Notes: generated by a model from the letters alone, not told the origin. Positions 49,675 to 59,383 are shown, counted from the first letter of the stretch. The stretch is DNA of 64,000 nt from an uncultured Clostridia bacterium (GCA_945912145.1 CAMEBF010000009.1:28278-92277), one strand, 5' to 3'. Made by a program: numbers and translations.

Positions 49675-50442
49675 TTATTTAGAAGCAGCTTTTACGATAA
49701 CGGAGAAATCCTGAGCCTTGAGGGAAGCGCCGCCGATCAGACCGCCGTCAACATCCTCCTGCGCAAGCAGCTCGTCCGCGTTTTTCGCGTTCATCGAACC
49801 GCCGTACTGTACGACCAGCTTGTCGCCTGCCGCTTTGCCGTAAAGCTCCGCAACGCACTTTCTGATCTCGGCGTTAACTTCGTTCGCCTGCTCGGCCGTC
49901 GCGGTCTTGCCGGTGCCGATTGCCCAGACAGGCTCATAGGCGATGATGATATTCGCAAGCTCCGCTTCGGAAACACCGCCGAGCGCGATCTTGGTCTGCA
50001 TACGGACAACTTCAGCCGTGACGCCCTGCTCTCTCTGCTCGAGATACTCGCCGACGCAGAGGATAACTGTCAGACCGGCATCAAGAGCCGCACGGACTCT
50101 CTTCTGCACCGTCACGTCCGTCTCACCGAAATACTGGCGTCTCTCGGAGTGACCGATGATAACATAGGGAACGCCGATCTCTTTAAGCATGGTCGCAGAG
50201 ATCTCGCCTGTGAAAGCGCCGCTCTCTGCCCAATGGCAGTTCTCAACGCCGATTTTGATATTGGAACCCTCTGCCGCTTCCATTGCCGCGAACACGTCAA
50301 CGTACGGAACGCACAGAACAACGTCACAATCCGCGCCGGCGACAAGGGGCTTCATTTCCTCGATGAGCGCTTTGGCCTCCGAGGGAGTTTTGTTCATTTT
50401 CCAGTTACCTGCGATAACTGCTTTTCTGAGTGCTTTATTCAT
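49675..50442 (-). CDS. tpiA: Triosephosphate isomerase
   Basis: TpiA interconverts dihydroxyacetone phosphate and glyceraldehyde 3-phosphate. The 255-residue barrel shows AGNWKMNKT, the catalytic His in IGHSERRQYF, the catalytic Glu in AYEPVWAIGTGKTA and the phosphate-binding GGSMN and GGLIGGASL. It sits between pgk and gpmI, 22 bases after pgk. Confidence 0.98.
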   Translation of the reverse strand: MNKALRKAVIAGNWKMNKTPSEAKALIEEMKPLVAGADCDVVLCVPYVDVFAAMEAAEGSNIKIGVENCHWAESGAFTGEISATMLKEIGVPYVIIGHSERRQYFGETDVTVQKRVRAALDAGLTVILCVGEYLEQREQGVTAEVVRMQTKIALGGVSEAELANIIIAYEPVWAIGTGKTATAEQANEVNAEIRKCVAELYGKAAGDKLVVQYGGSMNAKNADELLAQEDVDGGLIGGASLKAQDFSVIVKAASK

Positions 50443-50464
50443 ACGGAACCTTCCAATCTCTCAA

Positions 50465-51664
50465 TTATTTCTCGTCGATGCAGGCGATGCCGGGAAGCTC
50501 CTTGCCCTCAAGGAACTCAAGCGATGCGCCGCCGCCGGTGGAGATGTGTGTCATCTTGTCGGAGAAGCCGAGCTTCTTGACAGCAGCCGCGGAATCACCG
50601 CCGCCGATGATGGAAACTGCGCCTTCGTCCGTAGCGGCAGCAACAGCTTTCGCAACAGCGATGGTACCGTTTGCAAAGTTCTCCCACTCGGAAACACCCA
50701 TCGGGCCGTTCCAGACGACCGTGCCGGCGCCGACAATGGATTTCGCAAACAGCTCCTGCGTCGTGGTGCCGATGTCAAGACCCATCCAGCCGTCGGGAAT
50801 CGCATCAGAATAAATCTGCATAAACGTAGTGTCGGGTTTATATTCACGACCGATGACATTGTCAACGGGAATCAGGAAATTCACCTTTTTGGCTCTCGCT
50901 TTCGCCATCAGCTCTCTTGCGAGGTCAACCTTGTCCTCTTCGCAGATGGAGGTGCCGACGGAATCGCCCATTGCGCGCATGAAGGTATACGCCATGCCGC
51001 CGCCGATGATGAGCGTATCGCACTTGTCGATCAGGTTCTCGATAACGCCGATCTTGTCGGAAACTTTTGCGCCGCCGAGAATCGCGACAAAGGGTCTTGC
51101 GGGATTCTCAAGAGCCTTGCCCATGACGTCGATTTCCGTCTGCATCAGATAGCCGACGGCAGAGGGAAGATAATCAGCAACACCTGCGGTAGAGGAATGC
51201 GCTCTGTGCGCGGAGCCGAACGCGTCGTTGACATACAGCTCGGCAAGAGACGCGAACGCCTTGCTGAGTTCGGGATCGTTTTTCGTTTCGCCGGGCTCGA
51301 AGCGGACGTTTTCAAGGAGCATCGCTTCGCCGTCTTTCAGGGAATCGGCCAGCGCGTGAGCGGACTCGCCGACAACGTCGGACGCGAGCTTGACTTCCTG
51401 ACCGAGATATTTGGAAAGGCACTCGGCAACGGGCTTCATGGAGAACTCGGGATTGACCTGTCCCTTCGGACGGCCGAGATGCGAGCAGAGAATGACTCTC
51501 GCGTTGTGCTCAAGAAGATACTTGATCGTAGGAAGCGCGGCGACAACGCGCTTATCGCTCGTAATCACGCCGTTTTCCATTTTGACGTTAAAATCGCAGC
51601 GGACAAGAACTCTCTTGCCGGCGACGTCTAAATCTTCAACTGTCTTTTTGTTTAAAAGGCTCAT
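50465..51664 (-). CDS. pgk: Phosphoglycerate kinase
   Basis: Pgk makes ATP from 1,3-bisphosphoglycerate. The 399-residue protein has [49 protein letters not shown] and GGGDSAAAV followed by [16 protein letters not shown], which are the substrate- and nucleotide-binding loops. It is the first gene of the pgk-tpiA-gpmI set. A promoter lies at 51824-51852, with a leader of about 150 bases that contains ATTTCCGC repeats. Confidence 0.98.
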   Translation of the reverse strand: MSLLNKKTVEDLDVAGKRVLVRCDFNVKMENGVITSDKRVVAALPTIKYLLEHNARVILCSHLGRPKGQVNPEFSMKPVAECLSKYLGQEVKLASDVVGESAHALADSLKDGEAMLLENVRFEPGETKNDPELSKAFASLAELYVNDAFGSAHRAHSSTAGVADYLPSAVGYLMQTEIDVMGKALENPARPFVAILGGAKVSDKIGVIENLIDKCDTLIIGGGMAYTFMRAMGDSVGTSICEEDKVDLARELMAKARAKKVNFLIPVDNVIGREYKPDTTFMQIYSDAIPDGWMGLDIGTTTQELFAKSIVGAGTVVWNGPMGVSEWENFANGTIAVAKAVAAATDEGAVSIIGGGDSAAAVKKLGFSDKMTHISTGGGASLEFLEGKELPGIACIDEK

Positions 51665-51742
51665 GTTTTTATCTCCCTTTTTATAGTTTTACTTTTTCAC
51701 CATGATACATTGTATAACATTGTGAAACTTTTATCAATAGAC

Positions 51743-51812
51743 ATTTCCGCCAAATTGCGACGGACAACAAGCGGAAATATTTGTATACATAGCAGTATGC
51801 CCACATTTCCGC
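51743..51812. promoter_or_regulatory. ATTTCCGC repeats in the pgk leader
   Basis: ATTTCCGC occurs at 51743-51750 and 51805-51812, and inverted at 51771-51778. The first and third form a perfect inverted repeat with a 20-base gap in the pgk leader. They may bind a regulator of glycolysis or form an RNA stem. Confidence 0.4.
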
Positions 51813-51823
51813 ATTGTAGAACC

Positions 51824-51852
51824 AGTATAGCAAGTTTTTGCAATATTTTCAA
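51824..51852 (-). promoter_or_regulatory. Promoter of the pgk-tpiA-gpmI operon
   Basis: On the minus strand TTGAAA (51847-51852) and TATACT (51824-51829) are 17 bases apart, with TGC before the -10 box. Confidence 0.7.
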
Positions 51853-51867
51853 CTGTTTTCGGCAAAA

Positions 51868-51889
51868 AAAACCGCTGAAATCACAGCGG
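51868..51889 (-). terminator. Terminator downstream of fucI
   Basis: CCGCTG and CAGCGG pair, followed by eight T residues on the minus strand. A second stem, TTCCCGCCG/CGGCGGGAA at 51976-52003, lies nearer fucI but has a poor T tract. Confidence 0.75.
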
Positions 51890-52021
51890 AAGCTTAACCG
51901 ATCACTCTCGTATTCTCGAATTCTATAAAATCAAGCCCACAGGGCTTCCGCAACATTTGCCGCAGGCCAATAATTTTCCCGCCGAAGAGCTCTCCGGCGG
52001 GAAGTTTATATCCTTATTTTA

Positions 52022-53830
52022 TCAATACTGTTTGTACAGCGGTCCGTAAGCAGCGCAGGCTCTGTAGTCCTGTCCTTCCTTATCCATGCCGAATGCGTTC
52101 CAGCAGGCAGGACGGAAAATGTCCTCTTCGGGAACATTGTGCAGGCTCACGGGAATGCGCAGCATCGAGCAGAGTGTGATCAGATCCGCGCCGATGTGAC
52201 CGTAGGAGATCGCGCCGTGATTCGCGCCCCAGTTATTCATCACATCATAAGCCGTTCTGAACGGGCTGCCCTCTTTGCCGTCGCAGCGAGGTGTGAACCA
52301 TGTGCAGGGCCAGGTGGGATCGGTTCTCATCATGAGCGTGTTCGTCACGTCATCGGGAAGAGCCACTGTCCATCCCTCGGCAATCTGCAGGGTGGGTCCG
52401 AGACCTTTGACAAGATTCAGACGGATCATCGTCACGGGCATCTCCGCTTTGGTGACAAAGTGCGAGGAGAAGCCGCCGCCACGGAAATAGCCGTTATCAG
52501 CCGCGCACCAATCGGTCGCTTCCAGGATTCTCTTCTGATCCTCTTCGGTGACGTTCCACCATTCTTTCATGACCGCGTTGCCGTTCTCGTCTCTCGCTTC
52601 GCCGCAAGCGTCCAGACAGGCCGCGCCGGAGTTAATCAGATGGATAAAGCCGTCGGCCTCTTTCGCCTTGCCCTCGATCTCGTAGCCCGTCACTCTCTTG
52701 ACAGCGTTGCCCGACCAGTAAGTACGGACATCGGCAAAAATCTGTGCCTTGTTGGTCAGGAGCTTCGAGAAGAGCATACCCAGACCGTTAAGCACATCAT
52801 TCTCCGTTGCAAGGATGTACGGCTCGCGTGCGCCGTTCCAGTCGAACGATGTATTGAGCATCGCCTCGGCAAAATCGCAGTTCGGATAGAAATCCGTCCA
52901 CTGACGCTGACCCTGGAAGCCGGCAGCAATGGCGTTATGGCCGATCATTTCCTCGGACTTATCGGCAGGCAGGTTCGGATTGCCGCTCATCAGATCTTTG
53001 ATAATGACCATCATCTTAACGACAAATTCCCAGGATTCTTCTTTCTCCTCAGGCGTCTTCTTGACGAAATCGGGGTTCTTGTCCCAGCCCTCTTTGCAGT
53101 TGGCTTTCGTCCATGCAAGAGCCTTCTTAAATTCCGCTTCGTCGTAAATGCCCTCGGACATTCGTCTGATGATCTCGACCTCGTCAACGGATTCGACCTT
53201 CATGCCGAGATAGCTCTCGATGAAAGCCGGGTCGATGATCGAGCCGCCGATTCCCATGCAGATTGAACCGATCTGGAGGTACGACTTGCCGCGCATCGTA
53301 GCAACAGCGACAGCCGCACGGCCGAAACGGAGCAGCTTCTCTTTGACATCGTCCGCGATGACGGCGGATTCGCCGGCGTCCTGCACCTCATGACCGTAAA
53401 TGCCGAACGCGGGAAGACCTTTCTGCGCGTGCGTCGCCAGAACGGACGCCAGATACACCGCGCCGGGACGCTCCGTGCCGTTAAAGCCCCAGACGGCCTT
53501 GATGGTGTTGGGATCCATATCCATCGTCTCGCTGCCGTAGCACCAGCAGGGGGTAACGGAAAGCGTGATGTCAACGCCCTCTTTCTTGAACTGCGCCGCG
53601 CACTTCGCCGTTTCACCGGCTCTGCCGATGGTGCAGTCGGAAATCACGACCTTGACGGGCTCGCCGTTTGTATATTTCAGATTCTCTCTGAACAGCTCGG
53701 CGGCGGCTTTTGCCATGCCCATCGTCTGCTCTTCGAGCGAACCTCTTACGTCAAGAGGACCTTTTCTCGCGTCGATGATGGGACGGATACCGATAACGGG
53801 ATATTCACCCGCAAATCTTTTTTCTGCCAT
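52022..53830 (-). CDS. fucI: L-fucose isomerase
   Basis: FucI converts L-fucose to L-fuculose, the first intracellular step of fucose use. The 602-residue protein matches the family: [15 protein letters not shown] near the start, [50 protein letters not shown] and the C-terminal TFPWPC-like region around [12 protein letters not shown]. The active-site Glu/Asp residues lie in the region around residues 330-370. The ATG at 53830 follows AAAGGAGAC. A sugar kinase gene precedes it after 43 bases. Confidence 0.95.
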   Translation of the reverse strand: MAEKRFAGEYPVIGIRPIIDARKGPLDVRGSLEEQTMGMAKAAAELFRENLKYTNGEPVKVVISDCTIGRAGETAKCAAQFKKEGVDITLSVTPCWCYGSETMDMDPNTIKAVWGFNGTERPGAVYLASVLATHAQKGLPAFGIYGHEVQDAGESAVIADDVKEKLLRFGRAAVAVATMRGKSYLQIGSICMGIGGSIIDPAFIESYLGMKVESVDEVEIIRRMSEGIYDEAEFKKALAWTKANCKEGWDKNPDFVKKTPEEKEESWEFVVKMMVIIKDLMSGNPNLPADKSEEMIGHNAIAAGFQGQRQWTDFYPNCDFAEAMLNTSFDWNGAREPYILATENDVLNGLGMLFSKLLTNKAQIFADVRTYWSGNAVKRVTGYEIEGKAKEADGFIHLINSGAACLDACGEARDENGNAVMKEWWNVTEEDQKRILEATDWCAADNGYFRGGGFSSHFVTKAEMPVTMIRLNLVKGLGPTLQIAEGWTVALPDDVTNTLMMRTDPTWPCTWFTPRCDGKEGSPFRTAYDVMNNWGANHGAISYGHIGADLITLCSMLRIPVSLHNVPEEDIFRPACWNAFGMDKEGQDYRACAAYGPLYKQY

Positions 53831-53873
53831 AGTTCTGTCTCCTTTACAATGCAAAACGCATCAATATTTTTCT

Positions 53874-55334
53874 TTATAATATTTTCTCGAACCGACGGTA
53901 GGCGTTTTCCCACTCGTCGGGGTTTTCGGGCTCGTACACATGCAGGTGTTCGCCTGCGGCGATGATCTTTCTCGCTTCGGCGATGTCGCGGATCTCGCCT
54001 GCCGACATGAACTGTACGGCAATATTGCCCAAAACGGTCGCTTCGATGGGGCCGGCGTAAACCGTGCGGTTACAGGCGGACGCCGTCATCGAGCACAGGA
54101 ACGTGTCTTTCGTGCCGCCTCCCGCGACGTGAATGCGGTCAAAATGCTTGCCGGTGCAGTCCTCGATGCCTGCAAGCACGTTTTTATATTTCAACGCAAG
54201 GCTTTCATAGATACAGCGCATGACTTCGCCGACCGTTTCGGGCACGTACTGCCCAGTTTTGCGGCAGAACTCCCGCACTCTCGACGGCATATCGCCCATC
54301 GCCACGAAATCGGGCGCGTCGGGGTCGATAAAGCAAGCAAAGGGCTTGGCCGACTTGGCTTCCCTTTCGAGATCGGCATAGGAATACTCCTTGCCCTCAC
54401 GCATCCATTGGCGGCGGCTCTCCTGAATCAGCCACAGACCGCAGATGTTCTTGAGAAACGCCGTTGTATAATCATAGCCGCCCTCATTGGTCACGTTGAG
54501 CGCTTTCGCTTTTTCGCTGACGACAGGCGCGTCAAGCTCCGTGCCGAACAGGCTCCATGTGCCGCTGCTGATAAACGCGAAATCCTTTTTTTCGGACGGA
54601 ATTGCTGTAATCGCGCTCTGGGTATCGTGTCCGCAGACGGCGATCACGGGAACGGGCTCGACGCCCAGCTCCTCGCAAAGCTCCGCGCGAAGCATTCCCG
54701 TCTTGGAGCCGGCGGGAACGATATCGCAGAGGATTTTTTCGGGCAGACCGAGACGGTCTAAAATCTCATGATCCCAAGTCTGCGTCTGAATATTGACCAT
54801 CTGAGAAGTCGTCGCGATGGAATATTCAGAAACGGTATTGCCGGTGAGCATATAGGCCAGCAGATCGGGCATAAAGAGCAGCTTATCGGCGCGCTCCAGT
54901 AATTCGGGGCGATTTTTCTTTAAAGAAAGGAGCTGAAAGACCGTGTTGAAATCCATAAACTGAATGCCGGTGCGGTCGTACATTTCGTCTTTCGACATAT
55001 ACTTTTCCGCTTCCCCGATCATGCCGACATTGCGCTCATCGCGGTAATGCACGGGGTTTTCGAGCAGATAGCCTTTTTCATCAATCAGACCGAAATCCAC
55101 ACCCCAGGTGTCGATACCAATGCTGTCGAAACCGCCGTACTGCTTCGCTTTCAGAATCCCCTGCTTGATCTCGTGGAACAGCCGCAACACATCCCAATAA
55201 AACGTCTTGCCGACCTTGACTGGATCGTTGCCGAAGCGGTGAATCTCTTTCAGCGTGATTGTTTCGCCGTCAAACGAGCCTAAGATGGCACGTCCGCTCG
55301 ATGCGCCGAAATCAAATGCCAATACCTGTTTCAT
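53874..55334 (-). CDS. FGGY sugar kinase, RhaB-like, probable fuculokinase
   Basis: The 486-residue kinase has the FGGY/ASKHA fold with LAFDFGASSGRAI, IGIDTWGVDFGLID, VCGHDTQSAI, FISSGTWSLFG and HVAGGGTKDTFLCSM. In sequence it resembles rhamnulokinase more than classical FucK. Because it is next to fucI and no rhamnose isomerase is present, L-fuculose is the likely substrate; L-rhamnulose is the alternative. No aldolase (fucA) lies in the window. Confidence 0.85.
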   Translation of the reverse strand: MKQVLAFDFGASSGRAILGSFDGETITLKEIHRFGNDPVKVGKTFYWDVLRLFHEIKQGILKAKQYGGFDSIGIDTWGVDFGLIDEKGYLLENPVHYRDERNVGMIGEAEKYMSKDEMYDRTGIQFMDFNTVFQLLSLKKNRPELLERADKLLFMPDLLAYMLTGNTVSEYSIATTSQMVNIQTQTWDHEILDRLGLPEKILCDIVPAGSKTGMLRAELCEELGVEPVPVIAVCGHDTQSAITAIPSEKKDFAFISSGTWSLFGTELDAPVVSEKAKALNVTNEGGYDYTTAFLKNICGLWLIQESRRQWMREGKEYSYADLEREAKSAKPFACFIDPDAPDFVAMGDMPSRVREFCRKTGQYVPETVGEVMRCIYESLALKYKNVLAGIEDCTGKHFDRIHVAGGGTKDTFLCSMTASACNRTVYAGPIEATVLGNIAVQFMSAGEIRDIAEARKIIAAGEHLHVYEPENPDEWENAYRRFEKIL

Positions 55335-55345
55335 AGTTTTCCTCC

Positions 55346-56413
55346 CTACTTTTCCGCGCTTAAACTTTTGAAAACAAACCGATCCGTTCCCACATACTGC
55401 GAACGGTCAACACTTTTGATATTTTTCAGGCAGGCCTTTGCCGCGTCGAGATGCCGCACGGCGGAATAGGTCTGCACCCAGGAATTGATTTCATTTACAA
55501 AATAGCTCTCCGACACCGCCGCCAGACAGGTCTTGCGGTACTCCTGATAGAAGGAATACGCCGGATCGAGCAGATCGACGCGTTCGATGAAATAGAGATA
55601 GCTCTTATCGGAATTGGTGATGATAAACGCACTGCCGACCGACTGCTTGAATACCGCCTCGATAAATTCCGGCGAGAATGAGGAATCATTTTTCCCGACA
55701 ACCGTCGCCGAAACGCTGATGTCCGCCGAGACCTCCCCGGTGATCGCCATGAACGCTTCGTCAATCGTATACACGCCGCTGTTGACATAATTGGCGATGC
55801 CGCTGATGGTCTGATAGCGTTCCTCGGCGTTCTTTTTTATCGCTTCATAGGCAGTCTTATCCGATTCCGACATGGCAGATAGCGTACTCTCCGAAACCGG
55901 CGTGTACAGCTCCTCGTAAAAATACTTGATGCCGACATAATTTGAGGTGAAATACTGCTTGATATAATTCTCGGGAATGGGATTTGAACCGTCCGTATCG
56001 TAAAGCGCGAATCGAAGCTTTTCCCGGTAGGCTTCGTATTGTTTGATCTTAAAGAACGTATCCTTGGAAACGCCGATTTCCGTCAGGTATTTGCCGTACA
56101 GTCGCCACAGAGCGTTGGTCTCCGATGAAACGGCAGCTTTTTCCGTCGGCGTCAGTTTTTCACCGAGCTGCGCAAACCGGGTATTGACCGCAACATATTT
56201 AAGACATTCGGACGTGGCGTACTCGATGCGCTGCGTATCCGAATACTCGCTGTGCGCGTAATAAATATCATGAAGAAAATAAGTAAACACTTCGGAATCG
56301 ATGTCCGTCGTCTCATTGATCGTCAGCACGCTGTCAGCTTTGCCGACGGCACAGGACGGCAAGAGAGCAAGCAGCATGGCAAGCAAAAGCAGAAGCGTAA
56401 CTGTTTTTTTCAT
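55346..56413 (-). CDS. SurA/PrsA-like lipoprotein without visible rotamase domain
   Basis: The 355-residue product has a lipoprotein signal (LLALLPSCAV), then a helical region like the N-terminal chaperone part of SurA/PrsA foldases (DIDSEVFTYFLHDIYYAHSE and later). The middle reads like the start of a parvulin domain (GIKYFYEELYTPVSE), but the usual rotamase motifs are not seen. It probably assists folding of secreted proteins at the membrane surface. The ATG at 56413 is set by AAAGGACGG. It follows the kinase start region convergently only in order, with a separate promoter likely. Confidence 0.65.
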   Translation of the reverse strand: MKKTVTLLLLLAMLLALLPSCAVGKADSVLTINETTDIDSEVFTYFLHDIYYAHSEYSDTQRIEYATSECLKYVAVNTRFAQLGEKLTPTEKAAVSSETNALWRLYGKYLTEIGVSKDTFFKIKQYEAYREKLRFALYDTDGSNPIPENYIKQYFTSNYVGIKYFYEELYTPVSESTLSAMSESDKTAYEAIKKNAEERYQTISGIANYVNSGVYTIDEAFMAITGEVSADISVSATVVGKNDSSFSPEFIEAVFKQSVGSAFIITNSDKSYLYFIERVDLLDPAYSFYQEYRKTCLAAVSESYFVNEINSWVQTYSAVRHLDAAKACLKNIKSVDRSQYVGTDRFVFKSLSAEK

Positions 56414-56527
56414 TACACGCCGTCCTTTCCGCAAATCTTTATTCTTTATTATAACAACTCTTGTCGCTAAAGTCAACGGAATCGGGGTGATTTCCGCTAC
56501 CGAAAAAATTTTTGATTTCAAGGAAAA

Positions 56528-56571
56528 TTTAAGCTTCGCTCAAGATAGATTTAAGAAAGAGGCCCTATACT
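56528..56571 (+). promoter_or_regulatory. Promoter with three 11-bp-spaced TTTAAG repeats
   Basis: TTTAAG (56528-56533), CTCAAG (56539-56544) and TTTAAG (56550-56555) are spaced exactly 11 bases apart, then TATACT (56566-56571) follows. There is no good -35 box. Direct repeats on one face of the helix ahead of a -10 box are typical of activation by an OmpR/PhoB-type response regulator. Confidence 0.6.
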
Positions 56572-56650
56572 AAAGCCAAGCTAAACAGCTTGACAACAAA
56601 AGAAAGCGGTGATAAGATATGGTTTAAGAACCGATAAAGGGGAATGAATC

Positions 56651-57130
56651 ATGACAAAAACCGTATCACGCATCACAGCCGTTTTATTCTTAATCATAAC
56701 GGCACTCGTTTTACCCTCCTGCGGCAACGGCAAAGCAAACGAAGCGTCAGGGGAAGAGGACACTTCGGAGCCGGGCATGCAATCCGCGCAGATCTGCGCT
56801 TATTTTACAGATGCCGACGGCTCACCGCTTGCGAATGCCAAACTAATAGGATACAATTCGGGGGAAGAGTTTACCTATATAACCGACTACATGGGCTACG
56901 CCGAGCTTTCGGATTTGCCCGTCGGAGAACCAATACAGCTTTACCTGCAGGACGAAAACGGGGAGAATACGGCGTCGGTTATCCTGACGATCCGTTACGG
57001 CGACAAGTATGCGTTCGACAAAAAAGACCGTGAGAAAGAAACGCTCACCGTACCGCAGGACACAGGCGTGATCTTCGCTTCATTCACCCTCACAGAGAAT
57101 CGCTATTTTACTTGCACCGACCTTTCTTAA
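56651..57130 (+). CDS. Lipoprotein with prealbumin-like domain
   Basis: The 159-residue product has a lipobox LPSC at about residues 21-24, an acidic linker and a carboxypeptidase-regulatory/prealbumin-like beta domain (about 45-125: ADGSPLANAKLIGYNSGEEF, TDYMGYAELSDLPVGEPIQLYL). Such domains serve as structural or binding modules on the cell surface; no specific ligand is implied. AAAGGGG precedes the ATG. The 11-bp TTTAAG repeats upstream suggest control by a two-component regulator, so it may respond to an envelope signal. Confidence 0.75.
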   Translation: MTKTVSRITAVLFLIITALVLPSCGNGKANEASGEEDTSEPGMQSAQICAYFTDADGSPLANAKLIGYNSGEEFTYITDYMGYAELSDLPVGEPIQLYLQDENGENTASVILTIRYGDKYAFDKKDREKETLTVPQDTGVIFASFTLTENRYFTCTDLS

Positions 57131-57190
57131 TTGATTGCACACTTCTTTTTTCTATAAAACCACCCTTTCATAATTTTTACAAAACCCAAA

Positions 57191-57233
57191 AAAATGTCCG
57201 TCCGGATTCTGCTTTCCCGGACGGACATTTTTT
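57191..57233. terminator. Strong bidirectional terminator
   Basis: AAAATGTCCGTCCGG pairs with CCGGACGGACATTTT over 15 bases, with A and T tracts on both sides, after the lipoprotein gene. Confidence 0.9.
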
Positions 57234-57269
57234 GTATAAAAAAGTTACGGCACATTTTTGCACCGTGAC

Positions 57270-57298
57270 TTGAAAGAATCATTTTTTTGTATTATAAT
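57270..57298 (+). promoter_or_regulatory. Promoter of the second antitoxin-like RNA
   Basis: TTGAAA (57270-57275) and TATAAT (57293-57298) are 17 bases apart. Confidence 0.75.
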
Positions 57299-57304
57299 AA
57301 GGTC

Positions 57305-57393
57305 AAGAGGTAACCGTCGAAAGCGGTTAGCAACTGAATTGTTTAATTATCATGAACAACCGTCACTTTGCCGAGTGGCGGTTGTTGCTTTTT
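57305..57393 (+). ncRNA. Orphan antitoxin-like small RNA, second copy
   Basis: This predicted 89-base RNA shares TCAAGAGGTAACCG..CGGTTAGC at its 5' end and the entire terminator stem AACAACCGTCACT/AGTGGCGGTTGTT with the RNA at 15702-15789. On the opposite strand the frame ending in NNRHSAK is still open for a few codons but has no ATG, ribosome site or promoter; it is interrupted by the htpG terminator. So the antisense half remains without its toxin. Confidence 0.65.
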
Positions 57394-57408
57394 ATCCTTA
57401 CTACCAAA

Positions 57409-57439
57409 AAGTCCGCTCAAAAACCGAACGGACTTTTTT
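57409..57439. terminator. Terminator of htpG
   Basis: AAGTCCG and CGGACTT pair with A and T tracts on either side, 14 bases after the htpG stop codon on the minus strand. Confidence 0.75.
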
Positions 57440-57452
57440 GATTCGATCTGAT

Positions 57453-59324
57453 TTATGCCATCAATTCACTGATCAGGGAGCTAAACTCTGCCGGGTCTTC
57501 GATGGACAGACCGCCGATCAGGCGCGCCTGCATATACAGGAGCTTTGCGTACTTTGCAAGCGTTTCGTCGTCAAGAGATTTGAGCTTTGCGGCGATGGGG
57601 TGATCGGCGTTGATCTCGAGCACCGTCTCCGCCTTGACGTTTTCACTGTTCGGCATGGCGTTGAGCGTCTTTTCCATCTCCGTCGAGAGCATCCCTTCAC
57701 TGGTCAGGCAAGCCGGATGATTCTTCAGCGAATGCGTGAACCGCACGCCGTTGACGCCGTCGCCGATTGCGTCGCTCATCTTGTCGAGCAGTTCCTTTGC
57801 GTCTTCGTTTTCTTTTTTCAGTTCTTCCTTTTCCTCTTGCGTGTCAAGGTCGAGATTGTCGGCGCAGACGTTGACGAAATTCTTATCCTCATACGTCCTG
57901 AGCATCTGGATCGCGAATTCATCGATGTTGTCGGTGAAGTAGAGAATCTCATAGCCTTTGTCCTTAACCGCCTCAACTTTAGGCAGCATATCGATCTTCG
58001 CCTTGGTCTCGCCGCAGGCGTAATAAATGCTCTCCTGACCGTCCTGCATACGATCAACGTATTCGTTCAGCGTCGTCAGCTTGTCCTCATGGGACGAAAC
58101 AAACATGATCAGGTCTTGCAGGACTTCCTTATGCATACCGTAGCCCTCATACAGACCGTATTTGAGCTGCATACCGAAAGACTTATAGAATTCTTCGTAA
58201 TTCTCACGGTCTTTTTTGAGCATCGAAAGCAGTTCGGATTTGATCTTCTTTTCGAGTGTTTTGGCGATGAGCTTGAGCTGGTAATCGTGCTGTAAGACTT
58301 CACGGGAGATATTCAGCGACAGGTCGGCGGAATCGACAAGACCCTTGACGAAGCTGAAATAATCCGGCAGCAGATCGGCGCATTTGTCCATAATCAGCAC
58401 GCCGTTGGAATAGAGCTGCAGGCCTTTTTCGTAGTTCTTGGTGTAGTAATCATACGGTGCTTTTTTCGGGATAAACAGCAGCGCGTCATATGTCGCCTGT
58501 CCCTCGACCTTGGAATGGATCACCTTGACGGGATCCTCGTAATCATAGAATTTATCCTTATAGAACGTATTGTACTCTTCCGGTGTGATCTCGTTCTTAT
58601 TCTTGCGCCAGATGGGCACCATGCTGTTGAGCGTTTTTGTCTCGACAACCGTCTCAAATTCATCTTCCGTGCCCTCTTTCGGGACGGAAGTCTCCACGTC
58701 CATCTGAATCGGATAGCGGATATAATCAGAATATTTCTTCACGATGGACGTAATGCGGTATGTTTCCAGGAAGTCGCTGTATTTCTCGGTTTCGGTGTCC
58801 TCCTTGAGATAAAGCGTGATGACCGTGCCGGCAGTATCTTTCTCCGCAGGCTCGATCGTATATCCCTCGGCTCCCTCGCTGACCCAGAGATTCGCCTCGT
58901 CCGCGCCGAACGCCTTACTCAGCACCTCAACCTTATCGGCGACCATGAACGCGGAATAGAAGCCGACGCCAAACTGACCGATGATCTCCACGTCGCTCTT
59001 TTCGTCCATATTGCTCTTAAAATCCAGCGAGCCGCTTCTCGCGATTGTGCCGAGATTGCTCTCGAGCTCATCCGCCGTCATGCCGATGCCGTTGTCGGTA
59101 ATCGTGATGGTTCTCTTCTCCTTATCAAGCGCAAGCGTGATCTTGAAATCGTCCTTATTCAGACCGACCGTCTCGTCCGTCAGAGAACGGAAATAGAGCT
59201 TGTCAATCGCGTCGCTGGCGTTGGAGATCAGCTCACGAAGAAAGATCTCTTTATGCGTATAGATGGAGTTAATCATCATATCGAGCAGTTTTTTGGATTC
59301 TGCCTTAAATTGTTTTTTTCTCAT
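57453..59324 (-). CDS. htpG: Molecular chaperone HtpG (Hsp90)
   Basis: HtpG is the bacterial Hsp90, an ATP-dependent folding clamp. The 623-residue protein has the GHKL ATPase domain with ELISNASDAIDKL, ITDNGIGMT, GTIARSG and GQFGVGFYSAFMVAD, then the middle domain (GLQLYSNGVLIMDKCADLLPDYFSFVKGLVDS and LNISREVLQ) and the dimerisation domain. The ATG at 59324 follows AAGGTGATT. A perfect CIRCE element and promoter lie just upstream, so it is probably repressed by HrcA, unlike htpG of Bacillus subtilis. Confidence 0.96.
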   Translation of the reverse strand: MRKKQFKAESKKLLDMMINSIYTHKEIFLRELISNASDAIDKLYFRSLTDETVGLNKDDFKITLALDKEKRTITITDNGIGMTADELESNLGTIARSGSLDFKSNMDEKSDVEIIGQFGVGFYSAFMVADKVEVLSKAFGADEANLWVSEGAEGYTIEPAEKDTAGTVITLYLKEDTETEKYSDFLETYRITSIVKKYSDYIRYPIQMDVETSVPKEGTEDEFETVVETKTLNSMVPIWRKNKNEITPEEYNTFYKDKFYDYEDPVKVIHSKVEGQATYDALLFIPKKAPYDYYTKNYEKGLQLYSNGVLIMDKCADLLPDYFSFVKGLVDSADLSLNISREVLQHDYQLKLIAKTLEKKIKSELLSMLKKDRENYEEFYKSFGMQLKYGLYEGYGMHKEVLQDLIMFVSSHEDKLTTLNEYVDRMQDGQESIYYACGETKAKIDMLPKVEAVKDKGYEILYFTDNIDEFAIQMLRTYEDKNFVNVCADNLDLDTQEEKEELKKENEDAKELLDKMSDAIGDGVNGVRFTHSLKNHPACLTSEGMLSTEMEKTLNAMPNSENVKAETVLEINADHPIAAKLKSLDDETLAKYAKLLYMQARLIGGLSIEDPAEFSSLISELMA

Positions 59325-59352
59325 TGTCAATCACCTTGTCAAAAATGAACTG

Positions 59353-59379
59353 TTAGCACTCTCTATGATTGAGTGCTAA
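59353..59379. promoter_or_regulatory. CIRCE element (HrcA operator)
   Basis: TTAGCACTC, nine bases, then GAGTGCTAA: a perfect match to the CIRCE consensus. It lies just downstream of the htpG promoter, where HrcA binding would block transcription. Confidence 0.95.
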
Positions 59380-59383
59380 CTAT

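Noticed and set aside
57300..57420. A second full toxin gene opposite the orphan RNA
   Set aside because: The NNRHSAK frame has no ATG, no ribosome site and no promoter on that strand, and is cut by the htpG terminator.
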